Shown in pieces: positions 54,400-61,961 of a DNA stretch of 63,176 nucleotides (the first letter of the stretch is position 1; every line of letters starts with the position of its first letter). The position numbers and the translations under genes are program-made. This DNA comes from Rhizobium sp. (GTDB taxonomy: Bacteria; Pseudomonadota; Alphaproteobacteria; Rhizobiales; Rhizobiaceae): assembly GCA_028290545.1 (NCBI GenBank), contig JAQGJP010000083.1, positions 1 through 63,176 on the forward strand, in the 5' to 3' direction. Under the pieces are notes generated by a model that searched no databases, was not told the origin of the DNA, and saw only the letters and a list, made by a program, of their open reading frames with translations.

Positions 54400-55650
54400 T
54401 CACTCCACAATCCCCGCCGTTTCCACCACCGCACGCAGCAGCACGTCGGCGCCGGCGGTGGCCCATTCCTTGGAAATGTCCTCTGCCTCGTTGTGCGAAA
54501 GACCGCCGACGCAGGGGCACATGATCATTGTCGCAGGTGCGACCTTGGACGCCCAGCAGGCATCGTGGCCGGCGCCGGAAATGATGTTCATATGGCTGTA
54601 GCCGAGATCCTCGGCGGCCTTGCGGACGGCCGAAACCAGTGTCGGATCGAAGGTGACAGGGTCGAAATGGCCGACGGCCTCGACCGAACAGCCGACGCCC
54701 AGCGCTTCGCAGATATTCGCCGCTTCCGCCTCGATTTTTGCCCGCATGCGGTCGAGCTTGGCCTGGTCCGGCGAGCGGATGTCGACAGTGAACACCACCT
54801 TGCCCGGCAGCACATTGCGGGAGTTCGGCGAGAAGAACACCTGGCCGACACCGCCGACGCAGCCCGGCTGGTTTTCCATCGCCACGCCCTGGACCATTTC
54901 CATGATCCGCGCCATCGCGAGACCGGCATTGACGCGCAGGTTCATCGGCGTCGAGCCGGTATGAGCCTCGCGGCCGGTCAGCGTGAATTCCAGCCACCAC
55001 AGGCCTTGGCAATGGGTGACGACGCCGATCTGCTTATCCTCTGCCTCGAGGATCGGACCCTGCTCGATATGATATTCGAAATAGGCGTGCATTTTGCGCG
55101 TGCCGACCTCTTCGTCGCCGACCCAGCCGATGCGATTGAGCTCATCGCCGAACAGCTTGCCGTCGGGGTCCTTGCGCGAATAGGCGTGCTCAATGGTGTG
55201 GACGCCCGCAAACACACCGGAAGCCAGCATGGCAGGCGCAAAACGCGCGCCTTCCTCGTTGGTCCAGTTGGTGACGACGATCGGGTGCTTTGTCCTGATA
55301 TCGAGGTCGTTCATCGAGCGGACGACTTCGAGGCCAGCGAGCACGCCGAGCACGCCGTCATACTTGCCGCCGGTCGGCTGGGTGTCGAGATGGCTGCCGA
55401 CATAGACCGGCAGGGCATCCGGGTCGGTGCCCGGTCGGGTCGCGAACATCGTGCCCATCCTGTCCGTGCCCATGGTCATGCCCGAGGCCTCGCACCAGCG
55501 CTGGAACAGATGTCGGCCTTCGCTATCCGCATCGGTCAGCGTCTGGCGATTGTTACCGCCGGCAATGCCGGGGCCGATCTTTGCCATCTCCATCAGCGAA
55601 TCCCAAAGACGGTCGCCATTGACGCGCATATTTTCACCAGGTGCAGTCAC
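54400..55650 (-). CDS. N-carbamoyl-beta-alanine amidohydrolase (allantoate amidohydrolase family, M20)
   Basis: The 416-residue zinc hydrolase has the M20/HyuC motifs GSHLDTQPTGGKYDGVLGV near residues 77-95 and NWTNEEGARFAPAMLASG near 120-137. The later GREAHTGSTPMNLR and SGAGHDACWASKVAPATMI segments complete the metal site. It fits the third step of reductive pyrimidine degradation, releasing beta-alanine, CO2 and ammonia. The GTG at 55650 has GGGAG seven bases upstream and gives the family length; the open frame to 55905 crosses the rutR promoter. A hydantoin-specific L-carbamoylase is the main alternative. Confidence 0.88.
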   Translation of the reverse strand: MTAPGENMRVNGDRLWDSLMEMAKIGPGIAGGNNRQTLTDADSEGRHLFQRWCEASGMTMGTDRMGTMFATRPGTDPDALPVYVGSHLDTQPTGGKYDGVLGVLAGLEVVRSMNDLDIRTKHPIVVTNWTNEEGARFAPAMLASGVFAGVHTIEHAYSRKDPDGKLFGDELNRIGWVGDEEVGTRKMHAYFEYHIEQGPILEAEDKQIGVVTHCQGLWWLEFTLTGREAHTGSTPMNLRVNAGLAMARIMEMVQGVAMENQPGCVGGVGQVFFSPNSRNVLPGKVVFTVDIRSPDQAKLDRMRAKIEAEAANICEALGVGCSVEAVGHFDPVTFDPTLVSAVRKAAEDLGYSHMNIISGAGHDACWASKVAPATMIMCPCVGGLSHNEAEDISKEWATAGADVLLRAVVETAGIVE

Positions 55651-55796
55651 GATCTTTCTCCCATGCGAGGCCTCGCAGCCCCAATTTCTGCGCATAGAGG
55701 GGCCATGCGCATGTTGTTCCCTTTGGCCGTACGGGTGTTGATTTTTGCTTTTCCCGAAATGGACAGTTGCGTTTCGCCCGCGTTTTGTCCAATAAT

Positions 55797-55812
55797 TTGA
55801 CCGTTTGGTAAA
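55797..55812. promoter_or_regulatory. Probable RutR operator
   Basis: The site reads TTGACCGTTTGGTAAA. Against the E. coli RutR consensus TTGACCANNTGGTCAA it matches 12 of 14 defined bases. It lies in the gap between the divergent amidohydrolase and rutR genes, 68 bases before the likely rutR start. This suits autoregulation and uracil- or thymine-controlled expression of the catabolic genes. Confidence 0.65.
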
Positions 55813-55879
55813 CATTACAATTTCTGACGCCGCACTCAAGCTGAAAAGCAAGGTTAGACCTAGATTTTTCAAGTGGTGT

Positions 55880-56545
55880 ATGACACCGGGAGCGAATGAA
55901 TTCATGCCGATACCCAGGGCAGCGCAGACGCAGCGCCGAACACGAATTCAAGAGGCCAAAGAGGAGCAAATTCTCGAGGCAGCCCTTGATGTTTTCTCCA
56001 TGCATGGCTTTCGTGGCGCGACGATCGATCAGATTGCCGAGGTCGCGGGCATGTCGAAGCCGAACCTGCTCTACTATTTCCGCACCAAGGAGGCGATGCA
56101 CCGGGCGTTGATAGAGCGCGTGCTAGACACTTGGCTCGACCCGCTGCGCGCCTTTGACGCGGAGGGCAGTCCGGAGGCGGAAATCCGCTCCTATATCCGC
56201 CGCAAGCTTGAAATGGCCCGCGACTTTCCGCGTGAGAGTCGGCTGTTCGCCAATGAAGTGCTGCGCGGTGCGCCGCTCATCGAGGATGCGCTGAAGGGGC
56301 CGCTGAAATTGCTGGTCGATGAGAAGGCAGAGGTGATCCGCGCCTGGGCCAAGGCTGGCAAGATCGCCAAATGCGATCCCTATCACCTTATTTTCTCGAT
56401 CTGGTCGACGACGCAACATTATGCCGACTTCGATGTGCAGGTGCGTGCGGTCCTGGGCCAGGAGAAAGCAGGCGAGGGGCGGTTTGAAGACGCGGCGCGC
56501 TATCTCGAACAGCTTTTCATGGGCGGACTGGCAATTTCCAAATAA
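55880..56545 (+). CDS. rutR: TetR-family pyrimidine regulator RutR
   Basis: The 221-residue repressor has a TetR helix-turn-helix (about residues 45-75, GATIDQIAEVAGMSKPNLLYYFRTKEAM). The C-terminal domain shares RutR-specific stretches: DTWLDPLRAF, RLFANEVLRGAPL, LIDEK-like LVDEKAEVIRAW, and HLIFSIWSTTQHYADFDVQV. RutR binds uracil or thymine and releases its operator. The start is ATG 55880 or ATG 55904 (213 residues, equal to E. coli RutR in length). It is divergent from the pyrimidine genes and next to a matching operator. Confidence 0.9.
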   Translation: MTPGANEFMPIPRAAQTQRRTRIQEAKEEQILEAALDVFSMHGFRGATIDQIAEVAGMSKPNLLYYFRTKEAMHRALIERVLDTWLDPLRAFDAEGSPEAEIRSYIRRKLEMARDFPRESRLFANEVLRGAPLIEDALKGPLKLLVDEKAEVIRAWAKAGKIAKCDPYHLIFSIWSTTQHYADFDVQVRAVLGQEKAGEGRFEDAARYLEQLFMGGLAISK

Positions 56546-56703
56546 GCTCAATGGCTGATGGATTTCGACAGAAGGTTGATGACTGACGACCACAACGCCG
56601 GCATCACGCGGCGCGCGGGCAGGCGGTGAGCTCATCGTGATGCGGATGGACCAAATCGTGACGCACCGCTAAAGTTGTCGCCAGCGAGGCGATTTGTGGG
56701 GCG

Positions 56704-57483
56704 ATGATGGACGAATTGAGACTGAGAGCGCGCATAGCGGCACTCTATGAAGGCAATTCGGTGCTCGCGCACCGGTTCCGATATTTTCTGCTGGTCGCCG
56801 ATCTCGCTTCCATCCTCTTCCTCGTCGCCACGACATTCTTCCATGGGGCGCCTTGGGTGATATGGGTGGATATTGTGCTCGGTACCTATATCGCGATCGA
56901 TTATCTCGCGCGGATATCGATCACCAGTCGCAAGATCGAATTTGTCCTCAATCCACTCAACCTCACGGATCTCGTCTCGATCCTGTCGCTGCTGGCGCCG
57001 TTGTTTGGCGCGAGCCTGTCCTTCCTCCGCAGCCTCAGGATTATCAGGCTGGTGCGATCCTATCGCGTGCAGAAGCGGCTTCGCGATGATTTTCGGATGT
57101 TCCGGCAGCATGAGGACGTCATCCTCAGCGCTGTCAACCTTATCGTCTTCCTGTTCGTCATGACCGAACTGGTGTTCGTCACCCAGGTGCGGATCAATCC
57201 TCAGGTCCGGAATTTTCTCGATGCGATGTATTTCACCGTGACGACGCTGACAACCACCGGCTTCGGCGATATCACGCTCAAGGGCGAGGTCGGCCGGCTG
57301 CTGTCGATCCTCATCATGGTGTTCGGCGTGTCGCTGTTCCTCCGGCTGATCCAGACGATTTTCCGGCCGGCCAAGGTGCGCTTCACCTGTCAGCATTGCG
57401 GGCTATTCCTGCATGAGAACGATGCCGTGCATTGCAAGCATTGCGGCGCGGTCCTCAATATTCCCTCGGATGGCTCGGTGTAG
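56704..57483 (+). CDS. Voltage-gated-type potassium channel with C-terminal zinc ribbon
   Basis: The 259-residue protein has six predicted helices. S4 carries spaced basics (SLRIIRLVRSYRVQKRLR, about 105-122). The pore loop TTLTTTGFGDIT (about 180-191) holds the TxGFGD potassium selectivity filter, and the S6 helix follows. The C-terminus has two CxxC-type knuckles (CQHCG at about 228-232 and CKHCG at about 246-250), a zinc ribbon in the cytoplasm. No RCK/TrkA or cyclic-nucleotide domain is present, which is unusual. It is probably an inner-membrane potassium channel. It begins 158 bases after rutR, in the same direction. Confidence 0.85.
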   Translation: MMDELRLRARIAALYEGNSVLAHRFRYFLLVADLASILFLVATTFFHGAPWVIWVDIVLGTYIAIDYLARISITSRKIEFVLNPLNLTDLVSILSLLAPLFGASLSFLRSLRIIRLVRSYRVQKRLRDDFRMFRQHEDVILSAVNLIVFLFVMTELVFVTQVRINPQVRNFLDAMYFTVTTLTTTGFGDITLKGEVGRLLSILIMVFGVSLFLRLIQTIFRPAKVRFTCQHCGLFLHENDAVHCKHCGAVLNIPSDGSV

Positions 57484-57495
57484 GATGACAGGCTG

Positions 57496-57867
57496 CTATT
57501 TCGGCGGGTCGGGCTGCCAGAGTTCGACGCGATTTCCTTCCGGATCGTATAGCGTTGCGAAGCGGCCGTTGGGGTAGATTTCGGGATCGATGTTCACGTC
57601 TATGCCGGCCGCACGCAATTGGGCGACCATCGCGTCGAGATCCCGCACCCTGAAATTGATCGCCCAGGCCTTTTCCGGGCCGCCGAAATAATCCGATTCC
57701 TGTCGAAAGGGTGCGAACACCGTAATGCCTGCGGATTGCCGCCATACCGGTCCGTCATAATCCTGCGCGGCCGGGTTGATGCCGAAATGTGTATGGTACC
57801 ACTGGCCCAAGATCCGTGGGTCACGGGCCCGGAAGAAGAAACCGCCAATGCCGGTGATCTTTTCCAA
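57496..57867 (-). CDS. VOC/glyoxalase-like dioxygenase-fold protein
   Basis: The TTG at 57867 has GGAGG seven bases upstream and gives 123 residues, the normal length of a one-domain VOC protein. It has two beta-alpha-beta modules, starting at KITGIGGFFFRARDPRILGQWY and ending NGRFATLYDPEGNRVELWQPD, which carries the metal-ligand Glu in the typical place. Members are lyases, dioxygenases or antibiotic-binding proteins; no substrate can be named. A longer frame to 58128 crosses the mini-gene and is not supported. Confidence 0.85.
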   Translation of the reverse strand: MEKITGIGGFFFRARDPRILGQWYHTHFGINPAAQDYDGPVWRQSAGITVFAPFRQESDYFGGPEKAWAINFRVRDLDAMVAQLRAAGIDVNIDPEIYPNGRFATLYDPEGNRVELWQPDPPK

Positions 57868-57940
57868 TGCCGTGCCTCCTGCGTGCTCGCTGAAATATGC
57901 GCATTGTTTCAGATCGAAAACAACTGTGTTGGCGGCTGTC

Positions 57941-57968
57941 TTGCAATTCCTCCAAACTCGACTACATT
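57941..57968 (+). promoter_or_regulatory. Candidate promoter of the 24-codon mini-gene
   Basis: TTGCAA (57941-57946) and TACATT (57963-57968) are spaced by 16 bases. They would start a transcript about 30 bases before the mini-gene ATG. The match to the housekeeping sigma consensus is moderate. Confidence 0.45.
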
Positions 57969-58005
57969 GAATCCAACAGCAACGAAACGAAAGGAAGGTG
58001 ATCCA

Positions 58006-58080
58006 ATGTCTAATGAGTTTTCGGTACTCGTGACCGGCTTTGGAAAAGTGGCAATGATTGCGGGGCAGCCCTCGCACTAA
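58006..58080 (+). CDS. 24-codon mini-gene in a structured transcript
   Basis: A 24-residue frame begins MSNEFSVLVTGF and ends AGQPSH, with hydrophobic and glycine residues in the middle. AAGGAAGG lies seven bases before the ATG, a strong ribosome binding site. AGGAAGGT at 57992-57999 is exactly complementary to ACCTTCCT at 58085-58092, just past the stop, so the site could be hidden in a long-range stem. Three hairpins and a terminator follow. It is too short for reliable family assignment. It may be a small regulatory or membrane-active peptide, or the frame may mark an RNA regulator. Confidence 0.5.
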   Translation: MSNEFSVLVTGFGKVAMIAGQPSH

Positions 58081-58093
58081 GCCTACCTTCCTA

Positions 58094-58161
58094 GGATCGT
58101 TTTGACGATCCGGCCTGTCACAGGCCAAATCTCATGGGGGCCGCTTTTCAGCGGCCCTTTT
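58094..58161 (+). terminator. Three consecutive hairpins ending in a terminator
   Basis: GGATCGT-TTTG-ACGATCC (58094-58111) is followed directly by GGCCTG-TCA-CAGGCC (58112-58126). GGGCCGCT-TTTC-AGCGGCCC (58138-58157) then follows, with a TTTT tail. The last is a typical rho-independent terminator; the first two are perfectly paired and may have a regulatory role. Confidence 0.75.
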
Positions 58162-58342
58162 GATTTTCCGGGAACACGAATGATCAGAGGCAAATTCCGG
58201 TCGCTGGCGTGTCGATCTGCCCGGCATCAACGCTGGCGTTCGAGCCGGAATGTCGAACCAATTCCCGCTTTCAATCGTTTTCCACGTGAGTGGCCGAGAA
58301 ATGCCGGCTTGAAACGATCTCTACAAACGTTATCTGTCAATC

Positions 58343-59353
58343 ATGCGCGCCTCAGACCTGCTTCTGCCGATGCCGCAGGGGCTCTATTGCCCTCCCGGCG
58401 ATTTCTACATCGACCCCGTCGTGCCGGTGGCCTCGGCGCTGGTCACGCATGCGCATTCCGACCATGCCCGCTCCGGTCATGGCGCAGTGCTGGCGACGAC
58501 CGAGACGCTGGATGTGATGGCACTGCGTTATGGCGGGAATTTCACCGGCCGGCGGCAGATCGCCAATCTCGGAAAAGAAATCTTCATCAATGGGGTCAGG
58601 GTGACGTTCGTACCGGCCGGCCATGTGCTCGGCTCCGCACAGATCGTCGTCGAGAAAGATGGCATGCGGATCGTCGCTTCCGGCGATTACAAGCGCCGCA
58701 GGGATGCCACCTGCCTGCCGTTCGAACCTGTGAAATGCGACGTATTCATCACTGAGGCGACCTTCGGATTGCCGGTGTTCCGCCACCCGGACGATGGCCA
58801 GGAGATCGGACGGCTTCTGCACTCGGTGGCACAATTTCCGGAAAGAACACATCTGGTCGGCGCCTATGCGCTCGGCAAGGCGCAGCGGGTGATCAGCCTG
58901 CTCCGGCAGGCGGGCTACGACAAGACGATCTATATCCACGGTGCGCTCGAAAAAATCTCGTCCTATTATCAGCAGCAGGGCATCGATCTCGGCGTGCTGG
59001 CGCCGGCAACGCTGGAGAAGGGCAACAGGAACGATTTCGCCGGCGAGATCATCATCTGCACACCATCGGCATTTTCCGACCGCTGGGCGCGACGCTTCGC
59101 CGATCCCGTCACGTGTTTCGCGTCGGGCTGGATGCAGATCCGCCAGCGCATCAAGCAGCGTGGAGTCGAACTGCCGCTGATTCTGTCGGACCATTCGGAT
59201 TGGGATGAACTGACCGAAACCATTATCGAGACCGGTGCCAGCGAGGTCTGGGTCACGCATGGGCGCGAGGAAGCGCTGGTGCGCTGGTGCGAACTGCGCC
59301 AGATCGCGGCCCGACCGCTGCATCTGGTCGGTTACGAGGACGAGGCCGAATGA
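58343..59353 (+). CDS. Ligase-associated MBL-fold DNA exonuclease
   Basis: The 336-residue protein has the metallo-beta-lactamase motif THAHSDHAR (about 35-43), AGHVLGSAQIV with a further His, and SGDYK with the bridging Asp. The end has LSDHSDWDELTE, typical of the beta-CASP-like nuclease group. The stop overlaps the DNA ligase start as ATGA, so the two are co-translated. The pair is known in many alphaproteobacteria as a DNA repair unit. It probably trims 3' or 5' ends before ligation; the exact polarity is not deducible here. Confidence 0.88.
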   Translation: MRASDLLLPMPQGLYCPPGDFYIDPVVPVASALVTHAHSDHARSGHGAVLATTETLDVMALRYGGNFTGRRQIANLGKEIFINGVRVTFVPAGHVLGSAQIVVEKDGMRIVASGDYKRRRDATCLPFEPVKCDVFITEATFGLPVFRHPDDGQEIGRLLHSVAQFPERTHLVGAYALGKAQRVISLLRQAGYDKTIYIHGALEKISSYYQQQGIDLGVLAPATLEKGNRNDFAGEIIICTPSAFSDRWARRFADPVTCFASGWMQIRQRIKQRGVELPLILSDHSDWDELTETIIETGASEVWVTHGREEALVRWCELRQIAARPLHLVGYEDEAE

Positions 59354-60960
59354 AGGCGTTTTCCGAACTGATCGATCGCCTCGTGCTGACGCCGTCGCGC
59401 AACGGCAAAATCACCTTGCTCAAGGATTATTTCGCCGAGACGCCTGATCCTGATCGCGGCTATGCGCTCGCGGCCTTGACCGATGGCCTCGATATACCCG
59501 CCGTCAAGCCCGCGCTGCTGCGTACGCTTGCCACTGAGCGGATGGACGAGGTGCTGTTTGCCTACAGCTATGATTATGTCGGCGATCTGGCCGAAACCGT
59601 ATCGCTGATCTGGCCGGAAAACCAGGCGCTGGCGGCGGCAGATCCGCTGTCGCTTTCCCATGTGGTCGAGACATTAGCCAAGGCGTCGAGGACCGAGGCG
59701 CCGAAGACATTCGCGGCGATGCTCGACCAGCTCGACGCTCCCGGACGTTACGCGGTGATCAAGCTGGTGACCGGGGGTCTCAGGATCGGGGTTTCCTCCG
59801 GTCTCACCAAGCAGGCACTGGCGGATTTCGGCAACAGGGACGTGATCGAGATCGAGGAACTCTGGCACGGATTGAAAATCCCCTATGCCGATCTCTTCGC
59901 CTGGCTCGAGGGCAAGGCCGGCAAGCCCGAAAATGCAGCCCGTGCGCTGTTCCGGCCGGTCATGCTCGCCAATCCTGTGCAGGATGGCGATCTCGACGGC
60001 CTCGACATTGGCGATTTTCGCGCCGAATGGAAATGGGATGGCATCCGCGTGCAGGTCAGTTCCGAGGGTGGCGTGCGGCGCCTCTACTCCCGCAGCGGCG
60101 ACGATATTTCCGGCGCTTTCCCCGATCTGCTGGATGCGATCGATTTCGAGGCCGTCATCGATGGCGAGTTGCTGGTCGGCCAGCCGCCGGAACACGTCGG
60201 CACATTCAGCGACCTGCAGCAGCGTCTCAACCGCAAGAGCGTTTCTGCCAGGACCCAGGCGCAATATCCGGTTTTCGTTCGTGCCTACGACCTGCTGATG
60301 GAAAATGGCGAAGACACCAGAGCACTGGGCCACGACGAGCGCCGCGCCCGGCTTTCGAGCCTGCTGGCAAGGCTGGATCCGCAGCGCTTCGATCTCTCGG
60401 CACGGATCACGTTCGAGAGTTGGGAACATCTCGATCAGATCCGCAAGCAGCCCGAGCATCCGATCATCGAGGGCGTGATGCTGAAGCACAAGGATTCGCC
60501 TTACCTGCCAGGCCGCCGCAAGGGGCCGTGGTTCAAGTGGAAACGCGATCCGCACACCATCGACGCGGTGCTGATGTATGCCCAGCGCGGCCATGGCAAG
60601 CGATCGAGTTTCTATTCGGACTACACATTCGGCGTCTGGCAGGATCAACAGGGATTGCGGCAACTGGTGCCGGTCGGCAAGGCATATTTCGGTTTCAGCG
60701 ACGAGGAGCTTGTGCAGATCGATAAATTCGTGCGCGACAACACGATCGACCGCTTCGGGCCGGTGCGCTCGGTCAAGGCGACCGAGGAGCATGGGCTGGT
60801 GTTCGAGGTGGCCTTTGAAGGACTGAGCCGCTCGACGCGCCATAAATCCGGCGTCGCCATGCGATTCCCCCGTATTTCCCGGCTAAGATGGGACAAACCG
60901 GCGGCGGAAGCCGATACGCTCGACACGCTCGAAGCGTTGCTGGATGAAAAATCGAGTTGA
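59350..60960 (+). CDS. ATP-dependent DNA ligase, nuclease-linked type
   Basis: The 536-residue ligase has an N-terminal helical domain (1-200), the nucleotidyltransferase core with EWKWDGIRVQV, whose Lys is adenylated, and later motifs DGELL, EGVMLKHKDSPY and WFKWKRD. The OB-fold domain is at about 420-525. It seals nicks using ATP, in addition to the NAD-dependent LigA expected elsewhere. The ATG at 59350 overlaps the nuclease gene. There is no primase domain, so it is not LigD. Confidence 0.92.
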   Translation: MKAFSELIDRLVLTPSRNGKITLLKDYFAETPDPDRGYALAALTDGLDIPAVKPALLRTLATERMDEVLFAYSYDYVGDLAETVSLIWPENQALAAADPLSLSHVVETLAKASRTEAPKTFAAMLDQLDAPGRYAVIKLVTGGLRIGVSSGLTKQALADFGNRDVIEIEELWHGLKIPYADLFAWLEGKAGKPENAARALFRPVMLANPVQDGDLDGLDIGDFRAEWKWDGIRVQVSSEGGVRRLYSRSGDDISGAFPDLLDAIDFEAVIDGELLVGQPPEHVGTFSDLQQRLNRKSVSARTQAQYPVFVRAYDLLMENGEDTRALGHDERRARLSSLLARLDPQRFDLSARITFESWEHLDQIRKQPEHPIIEGVMLKHKDSPYLPGRRKGPWFKWKRDPHTIDAVLMYAQRGHGKRSSFYSDYTFGVWQDQQGLRQLVPVGKAYFGFSDEELVQIDKFVRDNTIDRFGPVRSVKATEEHGLVFEVAFEGLSRSTRHKSGVAMRFPRISRLRWDKPAAEADTLDTLEALLDEKSS

Positions 60961-61072
60961 GCCGATCAACGTCGGCGAATTTCGTTCGGCAAATGTTGCG
61001 TTGCAAAAAAACCGGAACATTCCCTTCGAAGGCGGCGTTTGATCCCATGTTGAAAAAAAATGGGGTGCCTCA

Positions 61073-61933
61073 ATGAATGGGCAGACTGCGGATTTTTTTG
61101 TCGCCACGCGCGCGGCGGTTGTTCAGGCCGGGCAGCTTGCGGTGCAATATTCGTTTTCCATACTGGGCGCCATCGTGCTGCTGATCCTGGGTTGGTTCAT
61201 CTCCCGGATGGTGCATCGCTGGGCACTGGCCGGCATGAGCAAGATCCGCCATTTCGATATCACGCTGGCGCATTTCATCGCCAACGTGGTGCGTTATGCA
61301 ATCATGGTGCTCGTGTTCGTCACGGTGCTGGGACAGTTCGGCGTGCAGACCGCGTCGATTATCGCCGCTCTCGGTGCCGCCGGTCTGGCGATCGGGCTGG
61401 CTTTGCAAGGTACGCTGCAGAATATCGCCGCCGGCATCATGTTGCTGATCCTCAGGCCGTTCCGGGTTGGCGAGACCATTGAGACCAAGGATGTGTCGGG
61501 GACGATCCAGGAGATCGGCCTGTTCGCGACAGAACTCAAGACTGGTGACGGGCTTTATCAGATCGCGCCGAATTCGCTGCTCTGGAACACGCCGGTCAAG
61601 AATTTCAGTCGTTTCAGCACACGGCGTTTCGATGTCGCCATCATCCTGCCGCTCGACAGCGATCTGCGCAAGGCCGAAACGGTGCTGCAAAGCATCGCTT
61701 CCCGTGACAAGAGGGTCAAGTCCAAACCCGCTCCCACCACTTCGATCTCAGAGATCACCAATGAAACGGTCAAGCTGACCCTGAACGTCTGGCTTGACAC
61801 ATCCGACTTCGGGGATGCGTCGCGCGATCTTTCAAAGGCGGCAAAGATGTCGTTCGACAAGGTGCGGGTGAGTACGGAACAGTCGGAAGATAAGATGGCG
61901 GCGATGCTACCCACCACTGTACCTGCAGGATAG
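61073..61933 (+). CDS. mscS: Small-conductance mechanosensitive channel MscS
   Basis: The 286-residue protein has three predicted helices (about 26-46, 66-88, 95-125). The pore helix has the Ala/Gly repeat ALGAAGLAIGLALQGTLQNIAAGIML of MscS. The beta domain follows with RPFRVGETIETKDVSGTIQEIGLFATELKT and IAPNSLLWNTPVKNFSR. Length equals that of E. coli MscS. It opens under membrane tension on hypo-osmotic shock. It converges on preA. Confidence 0.92.
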   Translation: MNGQTADFFVATRAAVVQAGQLAVQYSFSILGAIVLLILGWFISRMVHRWALAGMSKIRHFDITLAHFIANVVRYAIMVLVFVTVLGQFGVQTASIIAALGAAGLAIGLALQGTLQNIAAGIMLLILRPFRVGETIETKDVSGTIQEIGLFATELKTGDGLYQIAPNSLLWNTPVKNFSRFSTRRFDVAIILPLDSDLRKAETVLQSIASRDKRVKSKPAPTTSISEITNETVKLTLNVWLDTSDFGDASRDLSKAAKMSFDKVRVSTEQSEDKMAAMLPTTVPAG

Positions 61934-61952
61934 GCGGCCCCGGAGGGCCGCC
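61933..61952. terminator. Hairpin between mscS and preA
   Basis: GGCGGCCC-CGGA-GGGCCGCC has eight perfect pairs and a tetraloop, at the mscS stop and 10 bases from the preA stop. There is no T run, so its termination strength is uncertain. Confidence 0.5.
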
Positions 61953-61961
61953 CGTAGGACC

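Noticed and set aside
58006..58080. Mini-gene as PqqA, the 23-24 residue precursor of PQQ
   Set aside because: The peptide lacks the Glu-x3-Tyr pair, and no pqqB-E genes are nearby.
58006..58080. Mini-gene as a classical attenuation leader peptide
   Set aside because: There is no run of one regulatory amino acid such as Trp, His or Leu, and the transcript ends before any biosynthetic gene.
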